DNA of 64,000 nt from Rugosibacter aromaticivorans (GTDB lineage Bacteria > Pseudomonadota > Gammaproteobacteria > Burkholderiales > Rhodocyclaceae): NCBI RefSeq assembly GCF_000934545.1, contig NZ_CP010554.1, forward strand, positions 1,550,001 to 1,614,000, written 5' to 3'. Under the pieces are notes generated by a model. It did not search any database. It had not been told where the DNA came from and saw only the letters and a list, made by a program, of their open reading frames with translations. Made by a program: the position numbers and the translations under genes. Below are positions 19,797 through 29,632 of this stretch, in pieces (the stretch's first letter is position 1; each line of letters begins with the position of its first letter).

Positions 19797-19874
19797 ATTG
19801 AAACTCCTTCCCTGATTTATCGGGTATTAAGAACCCGCCTAGTTTAACAAAAAGAACTGACTCCTTTGAAGAAA

Positions 19875-20621
19875 TCAGGCCATATACATGCCGCCATTTA
19901 CATTGATGGTGCTGCCTGTAATGTATCCGGCGTGCGGCGAAGCCAAAAATGCGACCGTCGCTGCAATTTCTTCCGGCCGTCCAAGACGACCCAAAGGAAT
20001 TTTGTTGAGTAAGGCATCACGCTGCGCTTCGGGCAAAGCACGTGTCATATCGGTATCGATAAATCCGGGTGCAACGCAATTGACCGTGATATTGCGACTA
20101 CCGAGCTCATGCGCCAGCGCGCGACTCATGCCGGCCACGCCGGCTTTGGCCGCCGCGTAATTTGCCTGACCCGGATTACCCGCCTCGCCCACGACCGAAG
20201 TAATGTTAATGATGCGACCAAAACGCGCTTTCATCATGCCGCGCATGACGAGCTTTGAAAGACGAAACACTGCCTTGAGATTCGTTTCCATCACTTCATC
20301 CCACTCATCCTCTTTCATGCGCAGAGCGAGGTTGTCGCGCGTGATGCCAGCGTTATTGACCAGCACAGAAACCGTGCCAAATTTAGTTTCAATGTCGGTG
20401 AGTAATGCCTCGCATAGCGCAGCATCTGTCACATTGGCAACTGCACCCCAGCCAGTAATTTTGGCGGCATCAAGCGACTTTTGAATATCCGCCGCACCGG
20501 CAACGGAAGTCGCTGTGCCGATAACCGTTGCCCCCTGTGCACCAAGCGCTAGCGCAATCGCCTGCCCCAAGCCGCGCGACGCCCCGGTGACCAATACAAC
20601 CTGCCCTTGCAAACCCTTCAT
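19875..20621 (-). CDS. fabG: 3-oxoacyl-[ACP] reductase
   Basis: 248 residues of the short-chain dehydrogenase family. The NADP-binding GASRGLGQAIALALG is at the N-terminus, followed by NNAGITRDNLALRM, the catalytic Ser region NITSVVGEAGNPGQ and the YAAAKAG catalytic Tyr/Lys. It reduces 3-oxoacyl-ACP in fatty-acid synthesis. It lies between fabD and acpP on the same strand. Confidence 0.97.
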   Translation of the reverse strand: MKGLQGQVVLVTGASRGLGQAIALALGAQGATVIGTATSVAGAADIQKSLDAAKITGWGAVANVTDAALCEALLTDIETKFGTVSVLVNNAGITRDNLALRMKEDEWDEVMETNLKAVFRLSKLVMRGMMKARFGRIINITSVVGEAGNPGQANYAAAKAGVAGMSRALAHELGSRNITVNCVAPGFIDTDMTRALPEAQRDALLNKIPLGRLGRPEEIAATVAFLASPHAGYITGSTINVNGGMYMA

Positions 20622-20629
20622 GCTCTACC

Positions 20630-21565
20630 TCAGTGAGTACCAAGTAATGTTAATGCAGCTTCCATCCCGGCTATATCTGCCATAGCGAGCCCCGTGAGGT
20701 TTTCATCGCAACGCTTGGCCAAGCCTGATAGCACTTTACCCGGACCGCATTCAATCACATGCGTGACTCCTGTCTGCCGCATTGCCTGCATGATTTCAAC
20801 CCAGCGCACAGGAGAAGCTGCTTGGCGCACCAGTGCTTCTTTAATGGCTTCTGGATCTGTCAGTTGCGCAACATCGACATTATTCAATACGGGAATTTCC
20901 GGAATCGAAAAGCTCATTTGCGATAAACGCGCACGTAATTTTTCAGCAGCCGGCAGCATTAAGGTGCAATGAAAAGGGGCAGAAACAGGCAGCATCACTG
21001 CCCGTTTTGCGCCTTTGGCTTTGGCCGCCCCGGCTGCTCGCTCAACGGCTGCCTTGTGCCCCGCAATCACTATTTGCTTGGGTTCATTAAAGTTAACCGC
21101 CTGTACTATCTGACCTTGCGCCGACTCAGCGCAAGCCGCGATCACTGCCGCCGCATCCAAGCCCAGTATAGCGGCCATTGCGCCTTCCCCGGCGGCTACC
21201 GCTTCTTGCATTGCACGCGCACGCAACTCAACCAGAGATACAGCATCCCTGAGCGAAATAACACCCGCTGCCACCAATGCAGAATATTCACCCAGGCTAT
21301 GGCCGGCCATGACCGTAGGGCACACACCGCCTTTCTCCCGCCACAATCGGTAGGTAGCTACCCCTGCCGTAAGCATCAAGGGCTGGGTGTTCACCGTCTG
21401 GTTTAAAGCGTCCGTCGGGCCCTCTGCAGCCAACTGCCAGAGATCACGGCCGAGCGCCGTAGAGGCTTCATCAAATGTTGTCCGTACCACAGCGGCAGCA
21501 CCATAATGCACCATCATGCCTAACGACTGCGAGCCCTGACCAGGAAAAACAAGTGCAAATTTCAT
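20630..21565 (-). CDS. fabD: Malonyl-CoA:ACP transacylase
   Basis: 311 residues from MKFALVFPGQGSQSLGMM; adjacent ATGs at 21568 and 21565 are both possible, and a longer reading from 21739 is rejected because it would overlap fabH. The active-site motif GHSLGEYSALVAAG lies near residue 90. FabD loads malonate onto ACP. It follows fabH by 25 bases. Confidence 0.96.
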   Translation of the reverse strand: MKFALVFPGQGSQSLGMMVHYGAAAVVRTTFDEASTALGRDLWQLAAEGPTDALNQTVNTQPLMLTAGVATYRLWREKGGVCPTVMAGHSLGEYSALVAAGVISLRDAVSLVELRARAMQEAVAAGEGAMAAILGLDAAAVIAACAESAQGQIVQAVNFNEPKQIVIAGHKAAVERAAGAAKAKGAKRAVMLPVSAPFHCTLMLPAAEKLRARLSQMSFSIPEIPVLNNVDVAQLTDPEAIKEALVRQAASPVRWVEIMQAMRQTGVTHVIECGPGKVLSGLAKRCDENLTGLAMADIAGMEAALTLLGTH

Positions 21566-21590
21566 CATGATGATCTCGAATACCCGGGAT

Positions 21591-22559
21591 TCAGAATGTA
21601 AGGAGCACAGCACCCCAGGTAAACCCGCCACCCACGCCTTCCAGCAACAGGTGATGTCCTGGTTGTACACGCCCTTGACGCACTGCTTCGTCAAGCGCCA
21701 AGGGAATAGACGCTGCGGAAGTATTACCGTGGTGATCAACAGTCACGATGCATTTTTCACTGGGCAACCTCAGTTTTTTTGCAGTGGATTGCAATATCCG
21801 CACATTAGCCTGATGCGGAATCAACCAGTCAAGCTGATGAATTCCCAAACCAGCGGCATGCAATACCTCATTGGCCACTTCGGTGAGTACCTGAATGGCA
21901 AACTTGAAAACAGCCTGACCATCCATACGCAAAAATGGGTCCCCGGTAACCTGACCACCGCAGACTTGGCCAGGGACAGAGAGCATGCCGGCATAGCGAC
22001 CATCCGCATGCAGCGCGGTTGCTAAAACCCCGGGGTTGTTCGCTGCTTCAAGCACGACCGCACCAGCGCCATCGCCGAATAAAACACAGGTTCCGCGATC
22101 CGACCAATCCATGATGCGCGAAAAGACCTCGCTACCCACGACCAAAGCGCAACGATGCGAGCCGGACCGAATAAATTTTTCCGCCACGCTCAGGGCATAA
22201 ACAAAACCGCTACATACCGCTTGCACATCAAATGCGGGGGCGCCATTGGTGATGCCGAGCTTCTTCTGCAGCAAGGCCGCTGTACTGGGGAAAATATAGT
22301 CTGGGGTTGATGTCGCAACGATGATTAAATCAACGTCGTTCGCGGTTCGTCCTGCGGCAACAAGCGCTCGCTGGCAAGCATGCATTGCTAGATCACTACT
22401 TGTTTCACCGGCTGCAGCGAGATGTCGAGCACGAATCCCTGTCCGCTCGATTATCCAGTCATCTGACGAATCAAGCGTATGCCAAGCGATTAGCGCTTGA
22501 TTGCTGACGGGTTGACCAGGCAGATAGCTTCCTGTTCCTGTAATACGCGTATGGATCAT
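21591..22559 (-). CDS. fabH: 3-oxoacyl-[ACP] synthase III
   Basis: 322 residues. Catalytic Cys lies in [14 protein letters not shown] near residue 113, His in [11 protein letters not shown] near 248 and Asn in [18 protein letters not shown] near 277. FabH starts fatty-acid synthesis by condensing acetyl-CoA with malonyl-ACP. It lies between plsX and fabD as in most bacteria. Confidence 0.97.
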   Translation of the reverse strand: MIHTRITGTGSYLPGQPVSNQALIAWHTLDSSDDWIIERTGIRARHLAAAGETSSDLAMHACQRALVAAGRTANDVDLIIVATSTPDYIFPSTAALLQKKLGITNGAPAFDVQAVCSGFVYALSVAEKFIRSGSHRCALVVGSEVFSRIMDWSDRGTCVLFGDGAGAVVLEAANNPGVLATALHADGRYAGMLSVPGQVCGGQVTGDPFLRMDGQAVFKFAIQVLTEVANEVLHAAGLGIHQLDWLIPHQANVRILQSTAKKLRLPSEKCIVTVDHHGNTSAASIPLALDEAVRQGRVQPGHHLLLEGVGGGFTWGAVLLTF

Positions 22560-22602
22560 TGCTGTAAACCTTTAAACGGCCTGCGATTAATCACGCTGAC
22601 AC

Positions 22603-23694
22603 TTAATCAAAAATAGTCGGCGCTGGTGACACGCCGCGAAGCTTTGAATCCGACCGAAGGAAGTGCAGAGCCGTCTCTGGAAAGTCCCCTTGGGGGACGG
22701 AGGCCATGCGCGCGGCGATTTTATCGGGTAGCTGCTGGCGCGCAGCCTCTGCCGCTCGCGTTAAAGCGGATAGAAACGCCAGCTGATCAGCAGAGCCATG
22801 ACTTTTAACCACAATACCTTTTAACCCCAACAAGCTTGCACCATTGTACCGACGATGATCAAAGCGACGACGAAAAGATTTCAGCACGGGCATAGCAATG
22901 ATGGCGGCCAAGCGAGTGAAAATTGAACGGGAAAACTCTTCTTTAAGACCGCTAGAAATCATTTGCGCCAGTCCTTCAGAAGCCTTTAAGGTCACGTTAC
23001 CAACAAAACCATCACAAACGACGACATCCGTCGTGCCATTAAAAATGTCATTGCCTTCGACATTGCCAAAAAAATTCAGCTCGCTTTGTCGCAACAACTC
23101 ACCGGCCCGCTTAACAACATCGTTTCCCTTGATATTCTCTTCACCAATATTGAGTAAACCAACGCTCGGACGCTCTTTGTGCTCAAGCGCTGAAGCTAGC
23201 ATGGCACCCATGATGCCAAACTGAAGCAAATGTTCAGCGGTGCAATCCACATTTGCACCCAGATCAAGCACATAGGTTGCGCCACGCCGGGAAGGCAGTA
23301 CAGTGCAAATAGCCGGTCGATCAATGCCAGGCAAGGTTTTTAGCACAAAGCGTGAAACGGCCATCAATGCGCCGGTGTTCCCTGCTGAAACAGCAGCGTG
23401 TGCAAGACCCTCTTTAATCAGATCGATCGCCACGCGCATAGAAGAATCTTTTTTGCCGCGTAAAGCACTTGCTAGGGACTCGTCCATGCCAACAACTTCA
23501 GTTGCATTGCGAATGGAAATGCGCGCCGCAAACTCTTGGGCAACCGGCGTGACATAGGGGCGCACTATCGCCTCTTGCCCCACTAAAATCGCGGAACACG
23601 AAGGATTTTGACGCAAAAAATCAAATGTCGCAGGCAGCGTGACTTGGGGGCCATGATCGCCACCCATACAATCTATCGCAAGGGTAATGGCCAT
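22603..23694 (-). CDS. plsX: Phosphate acyltransferase PlsX with repeat-derived C-terminus
   Basis: 363 residues. The body is typical: [20 protein letters not shown] at the start, [20 protein letters not shown] near 105, and [20 protein letters not shown] near 215. PlsX makes acyl-phosphate from acyl-ACP for phospholipid synthesis. The last ~27 residues, from about [18 protein letters not shown] to SPAPTIFD, are encoded by a 90-bp dispersed repeat (22611-22700). Native PlsX proteins normally end shortly before, so the insertion replaced the original stop. The catalytic body is unaffected. Confidence 0.94.
   Translation of the reverse strand: MAITLAIDCMGGDHGPQVTLPATFDFLRQNPSCSAILVGQEAIVRPYVTPVAQEFAARISIRNATEVVGMDESLASALRGKKDSSMRVAIDLIKEGLAHAAVSAGNTGALMAVSRFVLKTLPGIDRPAICTVLPSRRGATYVLDLGANVDCTAEHLLQFGIMGAMLASALEHKERPSVGLLNIGEENIKGNDVVKRAGELLRQSELNFFGNVEGNDIFNGTTDVVVCDGFVGNVTLKASEGLAQMISSGLKEEFSRSIFTRLAAIIAMPVLKSFRRRFDHRRYNGASLLGLKGIVVKSHGSADQLAFLSALTRAAEAARQQLPDKIAARMASVPQGDFPETALHFLRSDSKLRGVSPAPTIFD
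22611..22700 (-). repeat. 90-bp long form of the dispersed repeat (copy B), forming the plsX 3' end
   Basis: Same element as 17930-18019 in opposite orientation, differing at 5 of 90 positions by direct alignment. The core AGTCGGCGCTGGTGACAC lies at the left and the hairpin GTCCCCTTGGGGGAC at the right. In plsX it is read in a different frame and orientation ([11 protein letters not shown]) from the copy in ygfX (KVGAGDT). Confidence 0.9.
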
Positions 23695-23711
23695 GATTCA
23701 AGCTTCCCGAC

Positions 23712-23748
23712 GAAAAAACGGCCGGACACGCAGATCGCATCCGGCCGA
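23712..23748 (-). terminator. Hairpin plus T-run between rpmF and plsX
   Basis: On the minus strand CGGCCGGA (23747-23740) pairs perfectly with TCCGGCCG (23726-23719), followed by TTTTTT at 23718-23713. It lies after rpmF and before plsX within the same gene run, so it could partly end transcription or act as an attenuator. Confidence 0.75.
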
Positions 23749-23763
23749 ATTCATCCTGGAAAC

Positions 23764-23943
23764 TTACTCGCCTTTGGCCTTGATGACTTTTTTGCCGCGA
23801 TAGACGCCGGAAGGCGAAATATGGTGACGCAGATGAACTTCACCTGAAGTCGCTTCAACCGCCAGTGGTGGGGCAGTCAGAAAGTCATGTGCGCGATGCA
23901 TGCCACGCTTGGAAGGGGATTTTTTATTCTGCTGAACAGCCAT
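23764..23943 (-). CDS. rpmF: 50S ribosomal protein L32
   Basis: 59 residues beginning [20 protein letters not shown] and ending [14 protein letters not shown], a normal bacterial L32. ATG at 23943 follows a GGAG ribosome binding site (AAGGAGCGTTAA just upstream). It lies between the DUF177 gene and plsX, the standard yceD-rpmF-plsX order. The Cys residues of zinc-binding L32 versions are absent here. Confidence 0.96.
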   Translation of the reverse strand: MAVQQNKKSPSKRGMHRAHDFLTAPPLAVEATSGEVHLRHHISPSGVYRGKKVIKAKGE

Positions 23944-23958
23944 TTAACGCTCCTTGTT

Positions 23959-24510
23959 TCAACGCTTCTTCAAAGCGGCCAACGCCAAAAACGACGCTGA
24001 TCCGTATTCGTTTCCAGTTGCCTTGGGCAACTCACAGTGCTCATGTCGTGGTGCAAAAGGCAGCGCCAGCAACACTTCATTTTCTATCAATCCGACAACA
24101 TCCAACTCTTCACTTGCATCAATGGCATCCATCTGGTCATCCATCAACGCCTCATCTGGCCAATCTTCACCGGCGCTGATCAATTGCAACACGCTATTGA
24201 CCTGCATCGGCACACGAACACTGGCCAAACAGCGCTGACATTGCAACACCAGTGTGCCATCAATCACCAATCGTACCAGCGACTTTCTCTCGCTTTGCCA
24301 CCCTTCCAGGCTAACAGCCAATGAACCGTTACGCTCAAGTAGCTGATTCGCCAAGTGCGGCAGCCACGTCAAAGGCACAGCACCCTCAACAAAACGACTA
24401 CCACGAGCAAACTCGAGACTATTCACCGTTGTCAGCGACAAAACGCTTTTGATGGGCTCCATCGGCTCCGCATAAGACGTTTGCAAAATAGAAGAAGTCT
24501 CGTGTGGCAT
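23959..24510 (-). CDS. yceD: DUF177 family protein YceD
   Basis: 183 residues with LVIDGTLVLQCQRCLASV near residue 85, the Cys-rich centre of DUF177/YceD, and an acidic C-terminal half ending in DVVGLIENEVLLALPFAPRH. YceD is linked to 23S rRNA accumulation. It precedes rpmF by 15 bases. A second in-frame ATG 16 codons downstream (MEPIKSVLSL) is an alternative start. Confidence 0.9.
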   Translation of the reverse strand: MPHETSSILQTSYAEPMEPIKSVLSLTTVNSLEFARGSRFVEGAVPLTWLPHLANQLLERNGSLAVSLEGWQSERKSLVRLVIDGTLVLQCQRCLASVRVPMQVNSVLQLISAGEDWPDEALMDDQMDAIDASEELDVVGLIENEVLLALPFAPRHEHCELPKATGNEYGSASFLALAALKKR

Positions 24511-24558
24511 AAGGTTTGAATGTTATCATGCCTAGCCTTTGTTTTTCAAGTCTGAAAC

Positions 24559-25140
24559 ATGGTTCAGCACATCATTCTCGCCTCTACTTCGCTATTTCGC
24601 AGCGAACTTTTGCGTCGCTTGCAACTACCCTTTGACATTGCCGACCCCCACATCGACGAGTCGGCTTTGCCAAGCGAGCTCCCCGCCGCTACAGCACAGC
24701 GCCTTGCCCAGGCCAAGGCTCAAGCCGTTGCCAGACAGTTTCCGAACGCCTTGATCATAGGCGCTGACCAGGTAGCCGCATATGATGAGCAACGGTTTGG
24801 TAAGCCAGGAACAAGACAAAATGCCCGGCAACAGTTAAGGTTGATGCGCGGAAACGAAATTGTTTTCCATACGGGTCTTTGCGTACTTAACAGCGCCACT
24901 GGACACACGCAAGTTCACTGCATTCCCACGTATGTGGGTTTCCGCGATCTGACGGATGCGGAAATTGAAGCGTATCTCGATAAAGAAGATGCGCTTAACT
25001 GCGCGGGAAGCGCTAAATCAGAAGGTCTGGGCATCGCTTTATTACGTTATCAGCGCGGGGATGACCCCACTGCGCTCATCGGCTTGCCACTCATCGCCTT
25101 GTGTGAAATGCTGCGTAGTGCAGGCGTACCGCTACCCTAA
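24559..25140 (+). CDS. Maf/YceF-type nucleoside triphosphate pyrophosphatase
   Basis: 193 residues. IILASTSLFRSELLRRLQLP at the N-terminus and GADQVAAYDEQRFGKPG near residue 70 place it in the Maf family. The Gln after Asp (ADQV) is typical of the YceF subgroup, which prefers 7-methyl-GTP. It probably cleans the nucleotide pool. It diverges from yceD with 48 bases between them and is followed by a methyltransferase six bases downstream. Confidence 0.92.
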   Translation: MVQHIILASTSLFRSELLRRLQLPFDIADPHIDESALPSELPAATAQRLAQAKAQAVARQFPNALIIGADQVAAYDEQRFGKPGTRQNARQQLRLMRGNEIVFHTGLCVLNSATGHTQVHCIPTYVGFRDLTDAEIEAYLDKEDALNCAGSAKSEGLGIALLRYQRGDDPTALIGLPLIALCEMLRSAGVPLP

Positions 25141-25146
25141 ATAGAT

Positions 25147-25857
25147 ATGTCAGGAACTCTCTGGTTATTACCTGTCGCACTGGGTGACACGCCCTGGCAC
25201 TATTGCCTGCCACCAGCTACACGCGAAGCAGCCTGTCGGCTAACGCATTTCATTGCCGAAAACGCAAAAACTGCCCGTGGAGACTTAAAACGCATGGAAC
25301 ACCCTACCCCACTGCGTGATTTAGCCATTGAACAATTGCCCGAAAAGCCAAGTCATGCCGATATTGATCAGCTTTTATCACCCCTGCATGCCGGCCATAG
25401 TGTCGGCTTAATGTCCGAAGCCGGCTGTCCGGCGGTTGCCGATCCTGGCGCCTTGCTGGTCCGGCGTGCGCATGCGCTAGGCCTATGTGTCAAACCGCTA
25501 GTTGGCCCTTCATCGATCCTGCTCGCCCTGATGGCTTCAGGGCTAAATGGGCAGCGTTTTGCCTTTCACGGCTATCTGCCCGCACGCGAGCCCGACCGGA
25601 GCCAGCGTATTATTGAGCTGGAAAAAGAGTCTATCCGCCTGCAGCAGACGCAGATTTTCATTGAAACACCGTATCGAAATCTGGCGCTATTTACCGCGCT
25701 GACAACGAATGCCCGCGCACAAACACTGTTGTGTCTCGCGACAGATATCACTCTGAATCAAGAATACGTCACAACGCGCCCCATCAGCGATTGGAAAAAA
25801 CAACCCTTGCCGCCAATTGATAAACGACCTACCGTGTTTCTTTTTTTAGCGACTTAG
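25147..25857 (+). CDS. RsmI-like SAM-dependent (tetrapyrrole methylase family) methyltransferase
   Basis: 236 residues starting MSGTLWLLPVALGDTPW. VGLMSEAGCPAVADPGALLVRRAHALG near residue 95-120 is the nucleotide/SAM-binding region of the tetrapyrrole methylase fold shared with RsmI (16S rRNA 2'-O-methyltransferase). It is shorter than RsmI and belongs to the paralogous group encoded next to maf in Betaproteobacteria. The substrate is unknown. It starts six bases after the Maf gene. Confidence 0.85.
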   Translation: MSGTLWLLPVALGDTPWHYCLPPATREAACRLTHFIAENAKTARGDLKRMEHPTPLRDLAIEQLPEKPSHADIDQLLSPLHAGHSVGLMSEAGCPAVADPGALLVRRAHALGLCVKPLVGPSSILLALMASGLNGQRFAFHGYLPAREPDRSQRIIELEKESIRLQQTQIFIETPYRNLALFTALTTNARAQTLLCLATDITLNQEYVTTRPISDWKKQPLPPIDKRPTVFLFLAT

Positions 25858-25956
25858 CTTGCAAACTAAAAACCCCATCTGCGCATTTTTGCAGCGTGCA
25901 ATCAAATATCGCAGCACAAAGCACTGTTAGAATCAACAGCCTTCGGCCCTCCTCCC

Positions 25957-27156
25957 ATGACGGGTACCCAACCCGCTTTCCGCATGAAACGCAATCGCCC
26001 TTCGCGCCGCATTAAACAGACGCCTGATACGCTGCGCCTGATTCAACTGGCAACTAGCCTGAGTGAATCGTCAAGCCGGATTGAAGATGATTTCTGGGAA
26101 AAGCGCCTGACTGCGTTTGTCACGCATTTGATCGCCAGCGGTGCAGAAGAAACCCTGATGGCGGCACTGGACCCCTTGTATCGAGAGACCTCTCCCGCCT
26201 ATGGCGCCTTGGTCAGCACGATCGAGGCGTGCGTTGAAACGCGGCATGCTGAAACCTCCGATGGCCTGGATGCCCTCATGATTGCCATTCCGGTTTTATC
26301 ATGGTCACGTTTCCCTATTCCCGCTGGCCCCATTTCCACACCGCAACTTGACGCCATCCGCGTGCATCTACAGGCCCACGTGCTGGCATTCGGGGCAAAA
26401 TTAAGTCTCTGCGACAGGCTTTACAGCCCTGACCAAATACCGCAGACTTATATAGAAACTGCCCACTTGGCCGATAAAGTCACACAAGCCGCTAAACATG
26501 GTTGCGATGTAAAAATCGACCCAAAAAAAATGGCCGAAACAATGAGTTTTCTATCTGATAGCCGCTATCTGATCGGGGCCGTTGCTGCCCCTCAAGGTAC
26601 TGCTTTGTTTCGCTGGCAGGAAGACGATGGTGATTACACCGAATCCGCCCGCCAGTGGATCCTTCAGGGAAGTGACGCCATCCGCCCGCTATTACCTGCC
26701 TGTGCGCTGGAGCTGCAACCTGTTGGCGCTTATCACGCCGCCGTACTTGATGCCGACCGCGCTTCCCGCCCGTGGTCGCTACGCTCCGCAGTCGCTTTTT
26801 TGCAAACGGTGCTCAACATTCTGCCGTCAGACCTCGTTGCCGTCATTGCGCGGTTTCACGATGATCAAACTGAGGAATATCGTGTTGGTTTAGCGTTACG
26901 CCAAAATCAAACGGTAGTGCATGGGGTTGTCTGGCCGCTGCTGGAAACTGAAGATAACAATAACGAACTCTCTGCAGAGATCGAGAGCGTGCTACAAGAA
27001 GCAGGCATTACCCAGGTGATCCAGCTAAATCAAAGATTTCCCATCGAATACTGCGAAGATTGCGGCACCCCGCTGTACCCCACTCCCGAAGGCGAGCCAG
27101 TGCATGCCGAGCTGCCCGAAGAACAGGCTGAAAATACGCAACGCCACCTGCATTAA
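25957..27156 (+). CDS. DUF2863 family protein
   Basis: 399 residues, no membrane segment. The N-terminal MKRNRPSRRIKQTPDTLRLI and C-terminal YCEDCGTPLYPTPEGEPVHA with a CxxC pair match DUF2863, a conserved betaproteobacterial family without known function. The ATG at 25957 gives nine extra residues over the ATG at 25984; either may be used. It is the last gene of the maf group and converges on dadA. Confidence 0.82.
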   Translation: MTGTQPAFRMKRNRPSRRIKQTPDTLRLIQLATSLSESSSRIEDDFWEKRLTAFVTHLIASGAEETLMAALDPLYRETSPAYGALVSTIEACVETRHAETSDGLDALMIAIPVLSWSRFPIPAGPISTPQLDAIRVHLQAHVLAFGAKLSLCDRLYSPDQIPQTYIETAHLADKVTQAAKHGCDVKIDPKKMAETMSFLSDSRYLIGAVAAPQGTALFRWQEDDGDYTESARQWILQGSDAIRPLLPACALELQPVGAYHAAVLDADRASRPWSLRSAVAFLQTVLNILPSDLVAVIARFHDDQTEEYRVGLALRQNQTVVHGVVWPLLETEDNNNELSAEIESVLQEAGITQVIQLNQRFPIEYCEDCGTPLYPTPEGEPVHAELPEEQAENTQRHLH

Positions 27157-27216
27157 CCCCTGGCATTACTGCAGTTCAGCCGATTTTTTTGCTTGTAAGC
27201 ACGCGCCGCCGTCTAG

Positions 27217-27235
27217 CCAGCGCCGACTTTTCTGG
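27217..27235 (+). repeat. Dispersed repeat core between DUF2863 and dadA
   Basis: CCAGCGCCGACTTTTCTGG matches the repeat core; the left half (GCCGTCTAG) differs from the ACGGYATCA form. It lies in the 115-base gap between two convergent genes. Confidence 0.65.
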
Positions 27236-27271
27236 CAATCCGCGTTGATTATCCCTGCCCCGTTCAAAGCC

Positions 27272-28540
27272 TTATTTAAAACGATACGGCACCGAATTGA
27301 TCTCCGGCTCGCGCCCCGCAATCAAGTCAGACAATAGCCGTGCTGACCCACAGGCCAATGTCCAGCCCAGCGTGCCATGCCCTGTATTGAGCCACAACCC
27401 GGCCAATCCGGCGCTACGCATATCACTGATCAGCGGCACATTGCTCGGCGTGACGGGGCGTAAACCTGCCCAATACTCAATTTCTTCCACGCGCGAGAGC
27501 GCCGGAAATAGCCTGCGTGTCCGTTTTACCATCGCAGCACAACGGGTCGGATTAAGCGCCAAGTCATAACCCGTAAACTCAGCCGTTCCTGCTACTCGCA
27601 AGCGTTTTCCTAGACGGGAAAACACGATTTTTGCTCCATCATCCGTCAAGCTAACGGTAGGCACCACGCTAGGCGATACATTTTCAGGCAAGGCAAAGGT
27701 AGCCGAATAGCCCTTCCCGGGGTAAATCGGCAAACGCACGCCCAATGGCCGCAACAGCAGGGGCGAATAGCTGCCTAACGCCAAAACGGTCGCATCAGAT
27801 GCCACCGTTTCACCCGTTGCCAGATTGACGCCGGTAACACACTCACCTTGGCGCTGTAAAGCTGTTATGGTTTCACCAAAACGGAAACGCACACCGCGTG
27901 CGGCGGCTTGCTGCGCCAAAAGTTGGGTAAATCGCTGCGCATCGCCTGATTCATCCGCTGCGGTATACGTGCCGCCAATAATCGGCACAGTCGACTGATT
28001 GATTGCCGGTTCGATCAACTCGCACTCGGCTTTTGTTTTTGGAACGCGATCACAGCCGAACTCACGCATGAGTGTTGCTTGCCGCAGCGCATGATCAAAT
28101 TCGCGTTGATCAGTATAGATGTGCAGAATGCCACGCGTGAGCTGGTCGTAATCAAGCGCCAGTACTTCACGCAGCGTGCCCAACTCGCGGCGACTCATTA
28201 ACCCCAACTGTACAATGGATCGGATATTCGCCCGCGTCCTCGCCGCCGTGCACTCCCGCAGAAATTGCGCACCCCATAACCATTGATCGAAATCAGCACG
28301 CAATCGCCACAACAGGGGGGCATCTTCTCGACCCAGCCACTTCAGGATGCGCCAAAATGCCGCAGGATTAGCCCACGGCTCGGCATGGCTTACAGAAATC
28401 TGGCCGCCGTTGGCAAAGCTCGTTTCCTGTGCTGGGGCCATTTGCCGATCAATGACTGTCACATCATAGCCTTCAGCTGCCAAATACCAAGCCGAAGTCA
28501 CTCCCGCGACACCAGCGCCCAAGACCGTTATGCTTCGCAT
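27272..28540 (-). CDS. dadA: D-amino acid dehydrogenase (DadA-like)
   Basis: 422 residues from ATG 28540 (a GTG one codon upstream is possible). FAD-binding MRSITVLGAGVAGVTSAWYL starts the protein, and the DAO fold continues with GLRPVTPSNVPLIS and NTGHGTLGWTLACGSARLLSDL near the C-terminus, as in DadA. It oxidatively deaminates D-amino acids and feeds electrons to the respiratory chain. It stands alone on the minus strand. Confidence 0.9.
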   Translation of the reverse strand: MRSITVLGAGVAGVTSAWYLAAEGYDVTVIDRQMAPAQETSFANGGQISVSHAEPWANPAAFWRILKWLGREDAPLLWRLRADFDQWLWGAQFLRECTAARTRANIRSIVQLGLMSRRELGTLREVLALDYDQLTRGILHIYTDQREFDHALRQATLMREFGCDRVPKTKAECELIEPAINQSTVPIIGGTYTAADESGDAQRFTQLLAQQAAARGVRFRFGETITALQRQGECVTGVNLATGETVASDATVLALGSYSPLLLRPLGVRLPIYPGKGYSATFALPENVSPSVVPTVSLTDDGAKIVFSRLGKRLRVAGTAEFTGYDLALNPTRCAAMVKRTRRLFPALSRVEEIEYWAGLRPVTPSNVPLISDMRSAGLAGLWLNTGHGTLGWTLACGSARLLSDLIAGREPEINSVPYRFK

Positions 28541-28679
28541 CACATTATCCTAAAATCATTTGTGTTATCGAGCGCCCTAAAGAGAAAGAAGAGAAGAAGA
28601 GCGAGAGTGCTTTTCAAACAACCTTCAGTCGATTATAGTCAGGCCTGACCAAGACGAGATACGATCCACTATATCCACT

Positions 28680-29084
28680 ATGAGTACCAAACCAAAAATC
28701 ATCAAAACTGAAACCGAGTGGCGTGAACAACTTACGCCCACGCAATATCACGTTGCCCGAGAAAAAGGAACAGAGCGTCCTTTTACCGGACAATACTGGG
28801 ATTGCAAAGAACCTGGCGTCTATCGCTGCATTGGCTGCGGGGAACCTTTGTTTACTTCGACGTCTAAGTTTGATTCAGGCTGCGGGTGGCCAAGCTTTAC
28901 TTCACCGCTGGATGCCGAAGCTATCACCGAGACAGATGACATCAGTCATAACATGCACCGGACAGAAGTCACTTGCAGCCGTTGTGGCTCACACCTGGGC
29001 CACGTGTTTCCCGATGGCCCAGCACCCACAGGATTACGCTATTGCATCAATTCCGCATCGATTGATCTCAACAAACTCAAGTAG
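28680..29084 (+). CDS. msrB: Peptide-methionine (R)-S-oxide reductase MsrB
   Basis: 134 residues. Zinc-binding CIGCG and CSRCG pairs, [12 protein letters not shown] and the catalytic [11 protein letters not shown] near the end are all present. It reduces methionine-R-sulfoxide in oxidised proteins. It starts the rightward group msrB-yciB-YciI-bolA-parvulin. Confidence 0.97.
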   Translation: MSTKPKIIKTETEWREQLTPTQYHVAREKGTERPFTGQYWDCKEPGVYRCIGCGEPLFTSTSKFDSGCGWPSFTSPLDAEAITETDDISHNMHRTEVTCSRCGSHLGHVFPDGPAPTGLRYCINSASIDLNKLK

Positions 29085-29095
29085 CTTTTTCTGTC

Positions 29096-29632
29096 ATGAA
29101 ATTTCTCTTCGACCTTTTTCCAATATTCCTGTTTTTCATTGCGTTCAAATTTTTTGATATCTATGTGGCAACAGGTGTAGTGATTCTGGGCACCTTAGCG
29201 CAAGTCGCCTGGGTTTGGTTTCGCCATCGTCAAGTCGATACCATGCTGTGGGTTAGTCTTGTGCTAGTTACCGTCTTTGGTGGAATGACGCTCATATTGC
29301 ACGACGAAACTTTCATTAAATGGAAGCCCACCCTGTTTGATTGGCTATTCACTATCACTTTGCTAATCTCAGCCCGCTTCTTTAATCGCAACCTGATCCG
29401 TGCAATGCTTGAGCAACAGATGCAACTGCCCGCTTTACTGTGGGCAAGGTTGAACTACGCCTGGGCAACCTTTTTTGCTGTCATGGGTGCACTCAACCTC
29501 TACGTGGCATTCAACTTCAGTACCGCCATCTGGGTTAACTTCAAACTTTTTGGCGGCATGGGGTTGATGTTTCTATTTATCATTGTCCAAGGGCTGCTGC
29601 TCGCCAAATATATACCACAGGAGAACTCATAA
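29096..29632 (+). CDS. yciB: Inner-membrane septation protein YciB (IspZ)
   Basis: 178 residues, about five membrane segments, opening [20 protein letters not shown] and containing [16 protein letters not shown] and [20 protein letters not shown], as in YciB. The protein contributes to envelope integrity and division. It overlaps the next gene by one base. Confidence 0.95.
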   Translation: MKFLFDLFPIFLFFIAFKFFDIYVATGVVILGTLAQVAWVWFRHRQVDTMLWVSLVLVTVFGGMTLILHDETFIKWKPTLFDWLFTITLLISARFFNRNLIRAMLEQQMQLPALLWARLNYAWATFFAVMGALNLYVAFNFSTAIWVNFKLFGGMGLMFLFIIVQGLLLAKYIPQENS

